This document shows positions 26,501 through 39,483 of a DNA stretch of 64,000 nt, piece after piece. Source of the DNA: Enoplosus armatus (taxonomy: Eukaryota; Chordata; Actinopteri; Centrarchiformes; Enoplosidae). The translations under genes were made by a program, and so were the position numbers. The notes beneath the pieces are model-generated. The model ran no database searches. It had not been told where the DNA came from and was given only the letters and a program-made list of their open reading frames with translations. The DNA lies in the NCBI RefSeq assembly GCF_043641665.1, contig NC_092182.1, positions 16,941,456 to 17,005,455 of the forward strand, written 5' to 3'. How positions within the stretch are numbered: position 1 is the stretch's first letter; every line of letters begins with the position of its first letter.

Positions 26501-29500
26501 GTGCCTCAGGCTGGATGTTTGGGACATCTAGCTGGGGCTGTGGGATTTTTGTCAGGCTTGTTATGTGGGCTTAGCATGGATCACAAGACTGACACTGTAT
26601 CTGTGCAGCCTGAGCTCCTGTCCCTGGCCTCTCCCTCTGCTCAGTACCGTCCCCATTTCACGACTCCTGGGGGCTTTGATCATGGCATCACGTTTCCACG
26701 GCGCTGGCAGTGAGTGCATGGACTGTACCCTGAGGTAAAGGGACAGACTCCTGCTCTCATGCTCAACTGTTTTGTCAAAATGAGCAGAGAGCATGGCGTC
26801 AGCTCCAAATGTGTTCCCCATCACCCAGACCCAAAGTACAGGACATAACCCTGCAAAGGTGACAGGAGCCGATCAATCTTGCCTGTGTTTTGCTTCTGCT
26901 GCTGCCGATGAGATTGATATGCAGTCAAACATTCAATACGATGTTGGTTCGACGGCCACCCTTTAAACTCCTCCCTCCGTCTTTTGTTACAGGAAGGAGC
27001 ATTCAAAAGGCCGTCTTGAGCTCAGCTTCTCTGCACACGGTGTGAAATTTTAAATCAGATTTCAGTTGAATTAAACCACCTTTCCCCTCAGGGCTCTATT
27101 TAAGTCCAGGAGACCAAAAGGTCACAGCTCCAAGAATAGGGCTGTCAGTTAGCAACAGCCTGTTTGTTGGATTCCTTTGATGGAGGTCGCTTCTTCGACT
27201 GCTTTGCTATACGCGCCTGCTCCTGATGGCATCTCTTTTAATTATCTGCTTGGCACACTAGCTGGTCCACTCAGATAAGCTTCCGTATTATATTACTGGG
27301 AGCTTGTGTCTCATCTGCGGCCTCTTCAATCTGTAGCCACTGTTGCGTTTAGTCCAATTACTGTGGTGTTTACTTTCAACCCCCAGCCATCATATCATAT
27401 TTTTACTATTCACTCTTACCTGCGCCTACTCGGCTCACCTAAGAATGCTCTTATTGTCCATCAGATCAGTTTCTAAAAACCAGTAATAACAGACAGTAGT
27501 ATACAATTCCTGTGTACTACTGTCAGTAATAACAGACAGTAGTATACAGGAGCTGTATCCTGCTACCTTAATTATTTCTTTGCTCAGTTGAAGTATATGC
27601 ATTAAATCATTTCTTTTAATCACAAAATAATATTTTAGTCGGGACGAGGAATAAAGCAGTATCGACAAATATCAGCATCTCAGTTGTGTCTGTGACAGCC
27701 CTGCATTAGAAATATATTGTCACAGATAAAGTTACATAATGAATATTTCATGGGCAGTTGAACAGACCCACGTGAGATCTTCCTTTTCTAGGGCCATAGG
27801 CTAAGTGCTGACCATTCAGCTTCCCCCTTTTTCTTATGAGAGAATAAACTAAATTAAAAAAAAAAAAAAAAAAAAACACTACAGGGCAACAGACAAAGAG
27901 CATCACACAAAAAAATGCACTACCCTTTTCTTAAGAGAGCTGCTGTAAACACAACAGATTTCAATGCCTTGCTCGCTCACGCTGCTGTAGCTCCTCTTCA
28001 TAGCCCTCCCACCACATTCTCTCCCTCCCTCCCTCCCTCCCTCTCTCTCTCTCTCCTCCCATCTTCTGCCTGCGTGCACTGTGCCGCTTAATGCTGAGCA
28101 CAAGGCATACAGATGTAAGTTTAATCCAGGCAACGGTCAGAGCTGGGAAGTGAATATGAGGTTGCCCTTTTGCTAACGTGCAGTAGTTCAGTAGAATATT
28201 CAGCAGCCAGTGCAACTGTCAAGGCGGACTCAGAAGGGGAGATGAAAACCTCCTGGAACTGTGTGTTCGTGTTTTATTCTCTCCATCTCTTTGTGTGGAT
28301 CTATGTGTTTCCACTCTTAAAGCTTGGCGGCAAGAGGTGTTATCTCTAGCACTGAGCTCAGCTTTAAAAGGAAATTGCAAGACTCTAAATCTGCCTGTCA
28401 GCCTCTGATGAGCTTCTGATTAATAGACAAAGCGAGAGGACACCCAGATGAATCAAGGAAAAACTTGCAGAGGGAAATTCATACAAGCTCTGCTTTTTTT
28501 GGACAGACGTTTTTAAGATTTTGCTTTTTGTCTTTTATTTATAGCTTTGTACAGGACTTGCGTCTTGTGTGTCTGAAGTCTGCAGTGATTGCACATTTGT
28601 TCCTCACACCAGCTGAGGCAGAGAGGCTGTAATGTTGTGCTTGGATTTGAACTTCCTTTGAGAGGATTTTGTTTTCACCTGATCAGCGGTCCTTCACTGT
28701 TTGAATACATTCTGATCTGCCCTCCCACCCTTCTGCCCCTCTTTTTCTTTTTTTTGAGCTGGTCAGTCACTAGTGATTTCTAACAGAGGCACAGTGTGTG
28801 AGGCTGGATTTGGAGTAATTTACGTCCTAGAGACTGTCTCACGCTCTTCAGAGGATCCTCAGACTTTCCACCTTTGGGAGTTTGCCGTACCTGGTTTAAT
28901 TAGAGTACCTGCAATTGGGCCGGCCGGCCAAAAGCCAGGATGCAGGTGTCATTAGTGTGCACGGACCATCGTGGTGGGGTGAGCCGAACCACAGAGGACC
29001 GGCTAAATCGACAGAACGCCAACAGCCCCAACACAGGCACCCGCAGCAAGTTCAGAGCAGTGGCGATGGTGGCTCGCAGTCTTGGACAACTCTCTGTTCA
29101 GAGTGTGCCTTCCTCCAGCGAGCAAAGCATGAGGACTGGCATGAAGTATAGGTAGGACATGTCTGAAGTTTTGACTGCTAGCTATACATTTGGCCCAAAA
29201 AACTTCTGACCTATATAAAATATGTGAATGGATCTTAAACTGCAGGATTTGTCTTCCCCCTGCTAAAGTCGATTTTGAATGATGGCCGTCAAATTCTTTG
29301 GCTAAGGCTCCAATACATCACAGAGAAGACATCCCATTTTTCCACTTTAGTTTGTCTTCCGTTCTCCCTCCTGCTAAACCCCACCTGTTTCAGATTGATG
29401 ACAGTTAACAGAAGTGCTTCATTGTAACACTAACTAAATTAATTAACCTCCCCAAACTTGTATTTACCTATCAAGTGGGACCTCAAAGACGGCAAGAACT

Positions 29501-32500
29501 CGGAAGTACAGATTTGCAATTTTATCTGATCTTTGTACGTAATTGGTAAGACTAAGTGGCTGGCATGTAATTTGAATTTAGTCAGTGGCCCTTGATGTCT
29601 AATCCGTTCTGTGCAGGAGTGACAAACGAGAACTACAAACGGAGTACAGCACGCTGCATTTGTTCAGCTTTCAAGGGGGAACTAAGTAGTATTTTCCCAG
29701 ATTAGTTTCCTAGAAGAATCATAAAAAACATTTTTTTGTGTTTGTTTACCTTAAACTGATAATCCCTTAGTTTTTAATTTCTTATATAGATATCACTGCA
29801 GATCCTGTTGTTGAAATTATAGCAGAAATATTCATATCAGATGTATTTACAATCGTTGAAAGAAAAGCTACATAAAGTCAGTTGTCACTATTAGAGTAAC
29901 CCATCATGTCATATTAACGTGTGTCCCTGACATGCAGTGGAAACAAACACTTTGCATAATGATAGCTTTTGCCCGCAACATTGAAGGGGTGAGATAAATA
30001 TTCACTGCAGCATCATGTCACTTTACAATCAGTTGATTACTGATTACTGGTCTGTTGTAGTATTTACAGGTCTGTTGTGTGACGTGGTGGATAAAAGGTT
30101 TAGTATTTTATAATTATTTAGCCTGTTCGTGTGTAGAAGCCCCAAGAGACATGAAGACTAATGACTGTGCTTTATCTGCCATATCACATATTTAACATTT
30201 ACGCAAAGGTTTATCTGCAGAAAAGAGAAAAACAAAATGCAAATGTCTTCTATTTTTTGTTGTGAATTATTCAAATTATTCCAGTTTTTACACAAGGGCT
30301 GAAGAAGGCGCAGATTATGAAGTGGAATATCTTTCAATGCATATTGAAGCACTGAGGGTAGAAGAGTGAATGCCAAATTGGAGAGTAGTGGAGGACACAA
30401 TCTGTAAGCAGTGTTGGTGAGAAAATTACTTTTGAGGTACAGAACGTTATGATCTGCTGGCCATTAATGCAATGTATCTGCTTTGTATCGCAGACTTCAT
30501 TCAGCCTGTCAGGAGTTACTTTGCAATAATAACTTGCTCTCTGTATGTTTTCCCACCTGTCACTCAACTGCTTACCAAAGACAATTGTTTGACATGAAAT
30601 GTTGAATTTAGTATGCATCCATGTACTTCATTCTAGTACAGCTGCAGTAAGTTTTCATTCATACTTTAACTAACAACTTCATGTTGTGTGATATATGAAA
30701 ATATTGATTCATATTGTAACAGTCTTCATGTTTCCAGCCTTGGTTTGTGTAGCAAAGTGTTACCAAGGCGTACTGTCTTTTTGCTAAAAGATATTGCTAG
30801 TTTTTGTGATGGAAAATGAAACTAATTGAACACACTTCTTGACTGGAGAGTGATATTAGACCTTATGTGCAGATATTTGTTTCTGCAGTGGTATTAAAAC
30901 AGCTTATCTTTTCAAATAATGTTTTTCTAGCCGCAAACCTAAAGAAGAAAACAGAAAATTAGTGGTTCAAACTTAAGATTGTGCGTTGATTTGAGGAAGC
31001 ACACTACCCATCCTCAGTACTGTTGTCTGAAGGCACATTGAAATGCTTTGCATCTGATTTGCTAGCGGCAGCCTCGCCATGTTGGCACACTGTCATTATT
31101 GAGGCTAATGATATTGAATGAGTAAAATCATTTTCAGCTCGGGGGGCCAGCGGCTGTTTGTGTTCTTTGCTTCCGCAGTGTAGTCCAAAGTACATAACGG
31201 GCGCTGCGTTCGCGTGTGTGATGTAAACTGAAGGTAATGCAGGCCTAAATGCAGCGTGAGGCTCAGAGATGCATGCACCGAGGGTACAGCATAGTGTTTT
31301 GTGGCTTTGAAGAGATGCGAATGAAAGGGAAGGAAGGAGAGAGTGAAAGAGAGAAAGGGAGAGTGCTAAGGTTAATGCTGGTGTAGGCACTATGCCCAAG
31401 AGGAAGTACAGTGATCTGTGCTCATGTCACTGTGTATCTCTCAAGCGTGCCTCTCGGAGTTGAAGCTTGCAAGCCCTTTAAAATGGCCATGCATTTCTCT
31501 TTTCATCCTTGCACAAGATTTTTCGACTTTGTTTCTTTCAGTTTTTAATTTTGCCAGCTGAAGAGGTTAGTGGTTTCATAACTGTCTCCCAAAAGAATAC
31601 AATCAGAGCTCATCCACCCAACAAAACTTTCCACGATTATCCACACTGCAGAAAAGCAGTGTGAAATTCAGATCAGCCTCATTTGCATTCAGTCCTCTCT
31701 GTTTCCTTGAGTGGCAGCCTTGATCTTGCATCAAGACTCTACATCTATGGGCGAGGATGCAGGTTAGGTTGGAAGTGACCTCCCCCACAAGGCCAAGGAA
31801 ACCGTCAAAGTGAAGGTTTTTTTTCAAGGTACGGAGGGATTGCGGCGGCTTTAGTGGGCTTCCTCGCCGCAGACTGAGCCGTTCTGTAATGTGACACCGG
31901 GCCTGCATGACACGACTGGTTAAAATCATCAAGCTCGACAGTGAGAGCCCGCACCTCCTCCATGGAATGATTAAATGGCTTCAGTCAGGACTGAATTAAT
32001 GATGCACACAAAATGGCTTATGATTATGTAAAGTAGTCTTGCTCAGGGAATGGAAGAAGATCTGTGAGATTGGGAAGGCAGTTCAGGTGGGGAGTCAATC
32101 CCATAAAGCCCCTGCTTTTCACAGTCTGGTTATCAGCTCCTCTCTCAAGCAACCAAACCAAGAAGGAAGGGTCTTGAGAAATTACTCACCTTTACAAGAC
32201 CTATTTGCTTAGGTGAGGCAAATAAACTGCTGCACAGAAATGCTGAGGCGAATTAGTACGAATACAGTATGTATCACTTTTCGGTTGGACTGCCATTTTT
32301 GTGCTTTGTGCAGACTAAATATAAGAGCTCACATAAACTGCTGTGGATGACATTTGTGCTTTAGGAGGATTTTTTTTTTTTGTCAAGGCATGGTATTGTT
32401 CTTTGTCACAGTTTGTATCGGCTCCAAAGCCCTTCTGCTGTGTTGCACTCAGTATTGTTTTCTGCTGTGGCCACGTAAATCAGAGCTGACTCACCTCCTA

Positions 32501-35246
32501 CCCTGGTGTAAATCTACAAGTAACTCGCCTTAGCCCAGACTGTCAGTAGGATTCCTTGCATCTCTGTAGGTCCTCTTTTGGTTGTAAAGTTGACAGTGAA
32601 TCACAGCCACAGTAAATAGCTACTGGCAGTGTTGTGTAAGCGGATGGCATTTAAATCCCACCACTGTGCTGTGTGAAGTTGTGATGTATCATCATCAATG
32701 ACCAAGATAAGACTCGCCTTAAAAAAGCCTGTCCCCAGAGTTGTCTTCACTTAGTGCGGCTTGAAGTTACTTGACGTAACAGATGGCAGAATTTATAAGG
32801 ACAGAAACGGGAGGAGAATGTCAAAGATTTGCATATGCAACTTGCATGTACACATCAATTATCCGTATACAGGTTTAATGTTTCCTTATTGTGTTATTAG
32901 TTGTATTTGCAGAAAGAAAATTGAATCGTTGGTGCTTAACTATGGGAAGGTTTTTGTTTTTTTTGTCCTTGTCAGGAAATTTTTAAGCAAGATGAAACTC
33001 AGCACCGTTTTCTTCCCCAACATTTTGTTACACAAATGCAAAAGCATGTACCGCTCAGTCTTGGGTGACAAAAGCTGTGGGTGTGAGATTCGGGGCGTCG
33101 TGAGTGTGGGTGCATGCTGGGACGTTTTCCTGCATTCTGAGGGCTCTTCATCAGGGAGCCAGCTTTCCACAGCCTGCACTCCCCCTTGAAATATGAATCA
33201 TAAATAGACTGTGGTAGTTGAACAGGAACACGCATACAGCAGTACACTTTGGCCACTCTGATGTAAATAGTAAGACTCATCCACAGCCACAGATTTCAGG
33301 CCACAGTAGCCACTTAGGTACCATCTTAAATGTGCACCAAACATTCGCCATCTGTTTGCTCTGGGCATGTGGAGAGAAATTGCCAAAAACGGTGGGATGG
33401 TTCATTTATTGATGTGGTCTGTTTCACTGTATGCATCGAGGCTTGGTCAGTGTTGGTGTATAAGAAAGTGAGTGAGATTGGGGGGGTTGTTGTGGAATAT
33501 TTTGCCTATGTGTCTACAAACGTGTCGGCATTAGAGAGACACACTTGTGTTATGTTGAAGGAGAAAATGAAGACAGCTGTTCTTTCTTTGCCTCACTGAT
33601 AGAGTTTAATTAGAGCCTGTGTGTGTCTGTGTGTGTCTGTGTGTCTGTCTTAGCACCACTCATTTCTCTCTGCATGTTATTTTCTTAAATGCTCTAATAA
33701 TAGCCCAGATATATTAATTCAGTTATACACTGCCAAGAAGAGGCAAGTCTTTTATTCACTCAGTATCTGAGTTGTAGTCAGTTTATGCTGTTTCATAATG
33801 TATGTGTGCTGGAATTTCATATTATTATATCATTATTAAATTTTTCCTTAAGGGTTACACATGATTGTTGGGCTTAGTATAGCATGCTAAAAATACAGAT
33901 TTAGTCCAAAGGTCGGTATTTATGTGTTCAAATGCTCTGTGTGAGGTTACTGAAAGCTGTCATTCAGCAGTGAGGAGACGGGTTTAGATTTATAAAAGAG
34001 CACTGAATCAACAGACTTGTTTTGACAATGAAATTTGTATTTAGCTTTTCTTTCTGCATGAGAAGCATTTCAACTGCATGTTACGTAACGTGTAAGGCAG
34101 TGATTGAGGAAGACTGTAGCAGGAGGCCAGAGTTTTAGCTTACTTCAGAAAATAGTAGAGCATAGGCCAGCAGGGAAAAACCCCATCCACCCCACAGCAT
34201 CATGCTTAGTCATGTGTATTATGAATACTTAACCTCCTACATTTTTTATTTTTACAATAGGCAGATGGCACCAGTTTGCTCTAAATCTATATAATGCCCA
34301 ATGCTGTCTCTTTTTTTAATCAGAAATGTGGTCTCTTGCTGTACAAGCTAGTTAGTACACTTTGGGCCTTTTATATAAATACCTCTAATTAGCTTATTTG
34401 TGATTATTGTGAACGATTATTTTCATTTAATCTGTTTATTGTTTTCTCAATGAAACGATTGTTCATAAAATGCCAGACTGATGATCAGTCCAAAACCTAA
34501 AGATATTCAGTTTGCATCATAGAAGTCTCAGGAAAGAAAATATTCAAACTTTAGAAGCTGGAGCAAATTTCAATCTACTGATCCATGAATCGCCTAATTG
34601 TTGTACTTCTGTCATTTTGTTTGCTACTTTCTTTCAATGCATTAAGCTCAGCTTGTTTCTTACCTTTTTAAAGACATTTTTCTGTTGAATTCAGGATTAT
34701 AGAATACATTAAATCTTTTGGCATTGTCGGTGAATATTCTCCATCAGTATCCTTTGGCTACGATATTCAATTTAAAAGCGTGTCAGGATGTTGGAGCACA
34801 GCTCAGTGTGACATTACAGTATAAGACTTGGACTCCCCCACAGGTTCTAATAAGTTTCTCCCTCGTTCCTCTCCAGCATATAGCAGAAGATTTTCCATCC
34901 CTGCGGGCACTGGCAGATTTATCCCCAGACAAGAGCCTCTGAAAACGGCCGAGTTAGAAGAAAAACAAATTCAGCCTCAGGAAAACCCTCTGAGCCGACA
35001 ATCTGTTTATGCCCAAGTAAAAAAAAAAAAAACTGCCATTGACAACTGTCTTAAAGTGCTTCAACGCCAGTGGCTCTGTGTTTCTGGCTGCTGTATGTAT
35101 GAAGTTGGTCGCATGCTCTGAATGAAATCACATTTGACGTGTTCTCAGGCTGTTGTCAAATATGGCGCTGTAAGCAAATACCAGTATACAGTGTATAACT
35201 GAGCGTGTGTTCATTTAATGGCTTCCATGAGAGATAAAGGATCTTA

Positions 35247-35307
<61 letters not shown>

Positions 35308-38300
35308 GTATATATACATATAAAATGGCTGTTTAAACGTCTCACATGATATTACATGTTTAGGTGAGATGTCAGGGGTCGATTTGGACTTGTTGTTTGT
35401 TTGTAAGGGTCTCCAACAATGACAGTTTAGACGATCTTCCATAAGGGTATAGCCCTGTGTTGAGGTGTGAACTCAAAGGAATGGATTAAATAAACAGAAT
35501 ATAACATATTAAATAGTGAGCTAGATAAATAGAGGTGTTGGTATCTAGTTTGAACAGAGTTCGACTAGGTGTTTCCTCCTGCTTCCAGACTTTATGCTGA
35601 GCTAAGCTAATCGTTTCCTGGCTCTGGCTTTGTACCTCCTTTATTGACTTTCTCATCTAACTCTTGGCAAGAGAACGGATTACCTTATTTCCCAAAATGT
35701 CAAACTTGAGATACCTTTTTAAAACAACAGTTTAACTCAGGAAAAAAAAGTCTTTATCCATTCACCTCCAGTCACAACTCACCCCCGCAAATCCATCTTG
35801 GGCTTTATCTAAAACAAGAGTTGAGTCTTTTTGTTTTTGAGTTACAAATAAAGGTCATCCAGCTGGCAGCAAGTGAACAGAGCCTTGTGGTAGAAATGCT
35901 GTAGGATGTGCACAATAGAGCACGCAACCATTCATGTTTCATACCAACGAGGTGCACTGAAGATAATTGGATAAACAGGTCTAGCATACTGTATGCTTAT
36001 TAAGCTTCAGCTGATAAAGAGAAGCAGATTATGGAGAAATTGAAATCTTTGGGTGAACTCTTCCTTTAATCGCAGTCATTGTGTGGAAGCAGCTTTTCAG
36101 AGCAAAGTGGCTCACCCTGTTCCTCCTCTTTCTTATTGCCTAGTCAGGACATTTCTGATCCAATATCCAAGTTCTCCACTGTCGCTCCCCCCTCCGTTCC
36201 TTTAAGTGGACTGGATGTTACATAAACCTGAATGGAGGAGGAAACCACCTGCAGCCAACACGAGCTGGTGGCATTCAGTGTGTGTGTGTGTTTTTGTGAA
36301 GTTGAAGCCACGGGTTGGGGAGTATTAATAGTTCTGCTCAGTGAACATATCTCTCAACACGTTCCTCTTTACAGCTCCATGACCTTGTTTCTTCATTCAT
36401 CACCCTGTCCTGTCCACTGACTTCACATTGACTTTAAGGCCTCTCTCCCACTCAGTCTACCTGCTTCATGCCTGTAGTCCTTCCTGATGCTCCGCTCTCA
36501 AACCCCTTACCAAGACTTAACCAGTACATCTTGGTATAGAGCTTTTAATCTGGAAAGAATTGATGTAGATCTGCTCCGCACGTTAATATCAATCAAAACA
36601 CACAACAGCAGATTTGGCATTATAGGCATTTAGTTAAGTTATGATTTAAAGGGTGCAACAGTAGACTGAACTCATCACGACTCCCATCCTGAGAATGTAT
36701 TGAGATTTGTTGTTTGTGCTGCTGTCTCTAGCAGGTTTGTGTTTTCTGTCTTACTGAGTTAAACAGTGTGCTATTAGGGATTCTGAATCACATGGTCAAA
36801 AGACAGATTTGTTTTCATCACATTGTTTGTTAGAGCATTGTCGTCCTGCTCAATATCTCAAGACAACCCAGACTGTAGTGTCACAAATCATAAGGAAATT
36901 ATGCATGTCAATGTGTCTTTGAGGCATTTTTAAATTTGTATTGATTGGTCCGAAGCGGTCACTACTGTGTTTGTTTAAAGGTAATTGATCGCCCCAACTG
37001 AGGAGTGTGTCAGTTATGGGAAATGACACATTTAAGACCTCGATAGATAGAAAACGTCTGGCTACATCAACAATTACACCTGTGGTGATAATTTTCCTGC
37101 GTGCTGTGCATGTGCCACATATCAAAGACGAGCATCTAATGGTGCTTGCTTTTTGTCCTTGAATGTTTGTCTTTGTTTTGTTGGTAAAATATTTTTCACT
37201 GTTCAGGTTGTTAATTCCCCTCCCAAGGTTTGGGGAATTGTGTGAATAAAATGCCATATTGACAAGATGAATTATGCAGTTAGCAGTACTTAAACTAACT
37301 ATAGGCAAGAATATAGTGGAACAATGGCTCAGCTACCAGCAGGCTTTGCGTTAGCAGAGCACTGTTTGTTAACAATGACAAACAGTGTATCTGTGCACAC
37401 TTTCTGTTGCTGTGTAGACGTCCCACTATTACACATCTTTCTCGCTTCTATTTCATATTTTTCTTCTGGAGACAATACCCCAATAATCAATAATAAATGA
37501 CTGAAAGAAACTCTGAGGTGACCTCTGATATTCCCTGCCTTATGTTGACCTTGATGGGGGAAAAACCATCTCCACTCTCTTCCACAGGTCAACGTCCATC
37601 AATAGCTGCCAGAAGTCAGCAGCTGAATGATTGACGTAGACATGCAGGATTCATTATGTCAAGCTAAAGTGAAATGCAACCTTTGTGTAAACAAGCTCAA
37701 AATAGATCGCCAAGCCAGCCTTAATCAAATAAGCCAACATACCACAATGAAAACCCTTGCCTTGTCCACTTGGGCTTCAGGCTGATGGGATCAGAAGGCT
37801 GATGAGAAACCTCAGAGAAAGGTTAACTAGTATTTCAAAGAAAACAATCCTACTGGACATGTGCTAGGGCCACTACGTGTCCTGTTCACTGAATCTCATC
37901 CGGCTTTGTGCCTGCGGCTGCAGTGGTGTTGCTGTGCTGTCCTGTACCTGTCTCCTTCATTACTGAGGAGGGCGTGAGAGAGATGACTTGACTGTTGTGG
38001 TTCTGGTCTGCTGGGGCTCAGTGGGAACCTGACCCCTGCCTGCTTCCAGGCCCTGGCAGAGGGTCATTGCAGCAACACACAATGCAAGTGTTCAAGGCCA
38101 GTGCGGTAAAATATTGAACACAACAATGTGCTGACAAAGGGACATCCTCACAATGAGAACAATGGCAAGGGCAGAGCTGTGTATTCTGATATCCTTGTCA
38201 CTTATTTTTAGGTTTGGAGAAGTGCTTAAATGCACTGGTACTGTATGTGCAGTATTCATGGTTAAAGCACGCTTATGCAACACTAAAACAGTAATCTTCG

Positions 38301-39427
38301 CTTTGTGATAAGCCCCGACACATGCGGATGAAACTGCTGCAACTCTAGAAACGTGCGTATACAGTTGCTCCCACTTTATCTAATTAGACAGGTTTACTGT
38401 GCATCTCGTTTCCTGAACATGCTATGCACCATTTATTAACATATTAAGCACATTTAATCACATTAGGTGTTTAAATCTGCAATAGTGTAAAGCTTCAAAC
38501 AGAATATACAGTGGCACTCTACCACACACAACAGTGTTTAGAGACGAACTCTACTAAAGCCGGATGCAGTCGGCAGAATTTTGAGTGTTACGTGTCACGT
38601 TATCGCAGTTTGTGACGCCAAGCAGCCCCCCCCCCAAGGGGATATTTTGCAATTAAGAGGCAGTTAATTGTAGATCAGCTCCAGTGGTTTGCCAGAGGGG
38701 ACTTGTGTTAACCTTGTCACCGCAGTGCATCGTAAGGGCACGTGGTCCCACTAGATTCTCTCATCACTCTCTCCTCTCCCTCATGACTGACTGTGTTTGC
38801 TTATAAGTCAGTGGGCTCCCATACATGACGTCATCAGGCTCTCGGATTCAAACTGTAACACGATTACAGACCTCACTGACCAAATAAGAGCTTTTTAATG
38901 AGGCTCTTTGTGGAAAATAAGTTTCGACACAAATGCTTTGCTTGCAAAACACACAAACTGGATATGATTTCATTATTTTTCAATACTGCTCAGTCTCACT
39001 GAAACCTCTGAAGGCTCAGAGAATGGTAGATTTTTGCTGTGATATGCAGTTTTGAAAAAGAAAACAAAGAATATCGATGAATGGAGAGACTCTGCTAACA
39101 TCCGTGGAGGTTCAGTGAAGTAAGAGTGGAACTAATGATGTTGGACGATGTAGTGAACATTTAATGGGATTAACTCTTCCAAAATAGAAAGTACTGTATA
39201 TGGAGATTCATCAAAAAGAAACGTAAAACATTTTTTTTTGTTTTACTACAACACAAATGTAGCCCACTTAGCCTACTTAGAGGGGATGTGATACTGTTGA
39301 GATTTCCATATTTATTTTAAATGCTTTAGTCAGTGTTTTTGGACTCTGTGTTCAGACCACATTGAAAGAAGTGTTTTGTTAGTCACCGCAGCAATTCAGC
39401 AATCTTATCATGGCTTCACAAAACACC

Positions 39428-39483
<56 letters not shown>

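Larger units (their letters stand above)
15391..28939 (+). other. kcnab2: large kcnab2 intron between alternative exons A and B
   Basis: 13.5 kb without recognised coding exons. It holds a G-rich tract (19791-19822), a direct/inverted repeat cluster (27481-27548), a poly-A run (27856-27876) and a CCCT/CT tract (28019-28055). Open frames are short and without family resemblance. The last ~500 bp should contain the promoter and 5'UTR for exon B. Confidence 0.55.

Noticed and set aside
28940..29151. Evidence that the locus is kcnab1 or kcnab3 rather than kcnab2
   Set aside because: The ball-like exon alone would suggest this, but the core ([46 protein letters not shown]) and the MYPESTT exon are beta-2-like.
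32761..33189. 142-codon open frame on the + strand
   Set aside because: Cysteine- and aromatic-rich random-looking translation in an intron, with overlapping frames on the other strand of similar quality.
36850..37308. 152-codon open frame on the - strand
   Set aside because: AT-rich intron sequence, no recognisable domain, no splice or promoter support; length is within chance for a 64-kb window.
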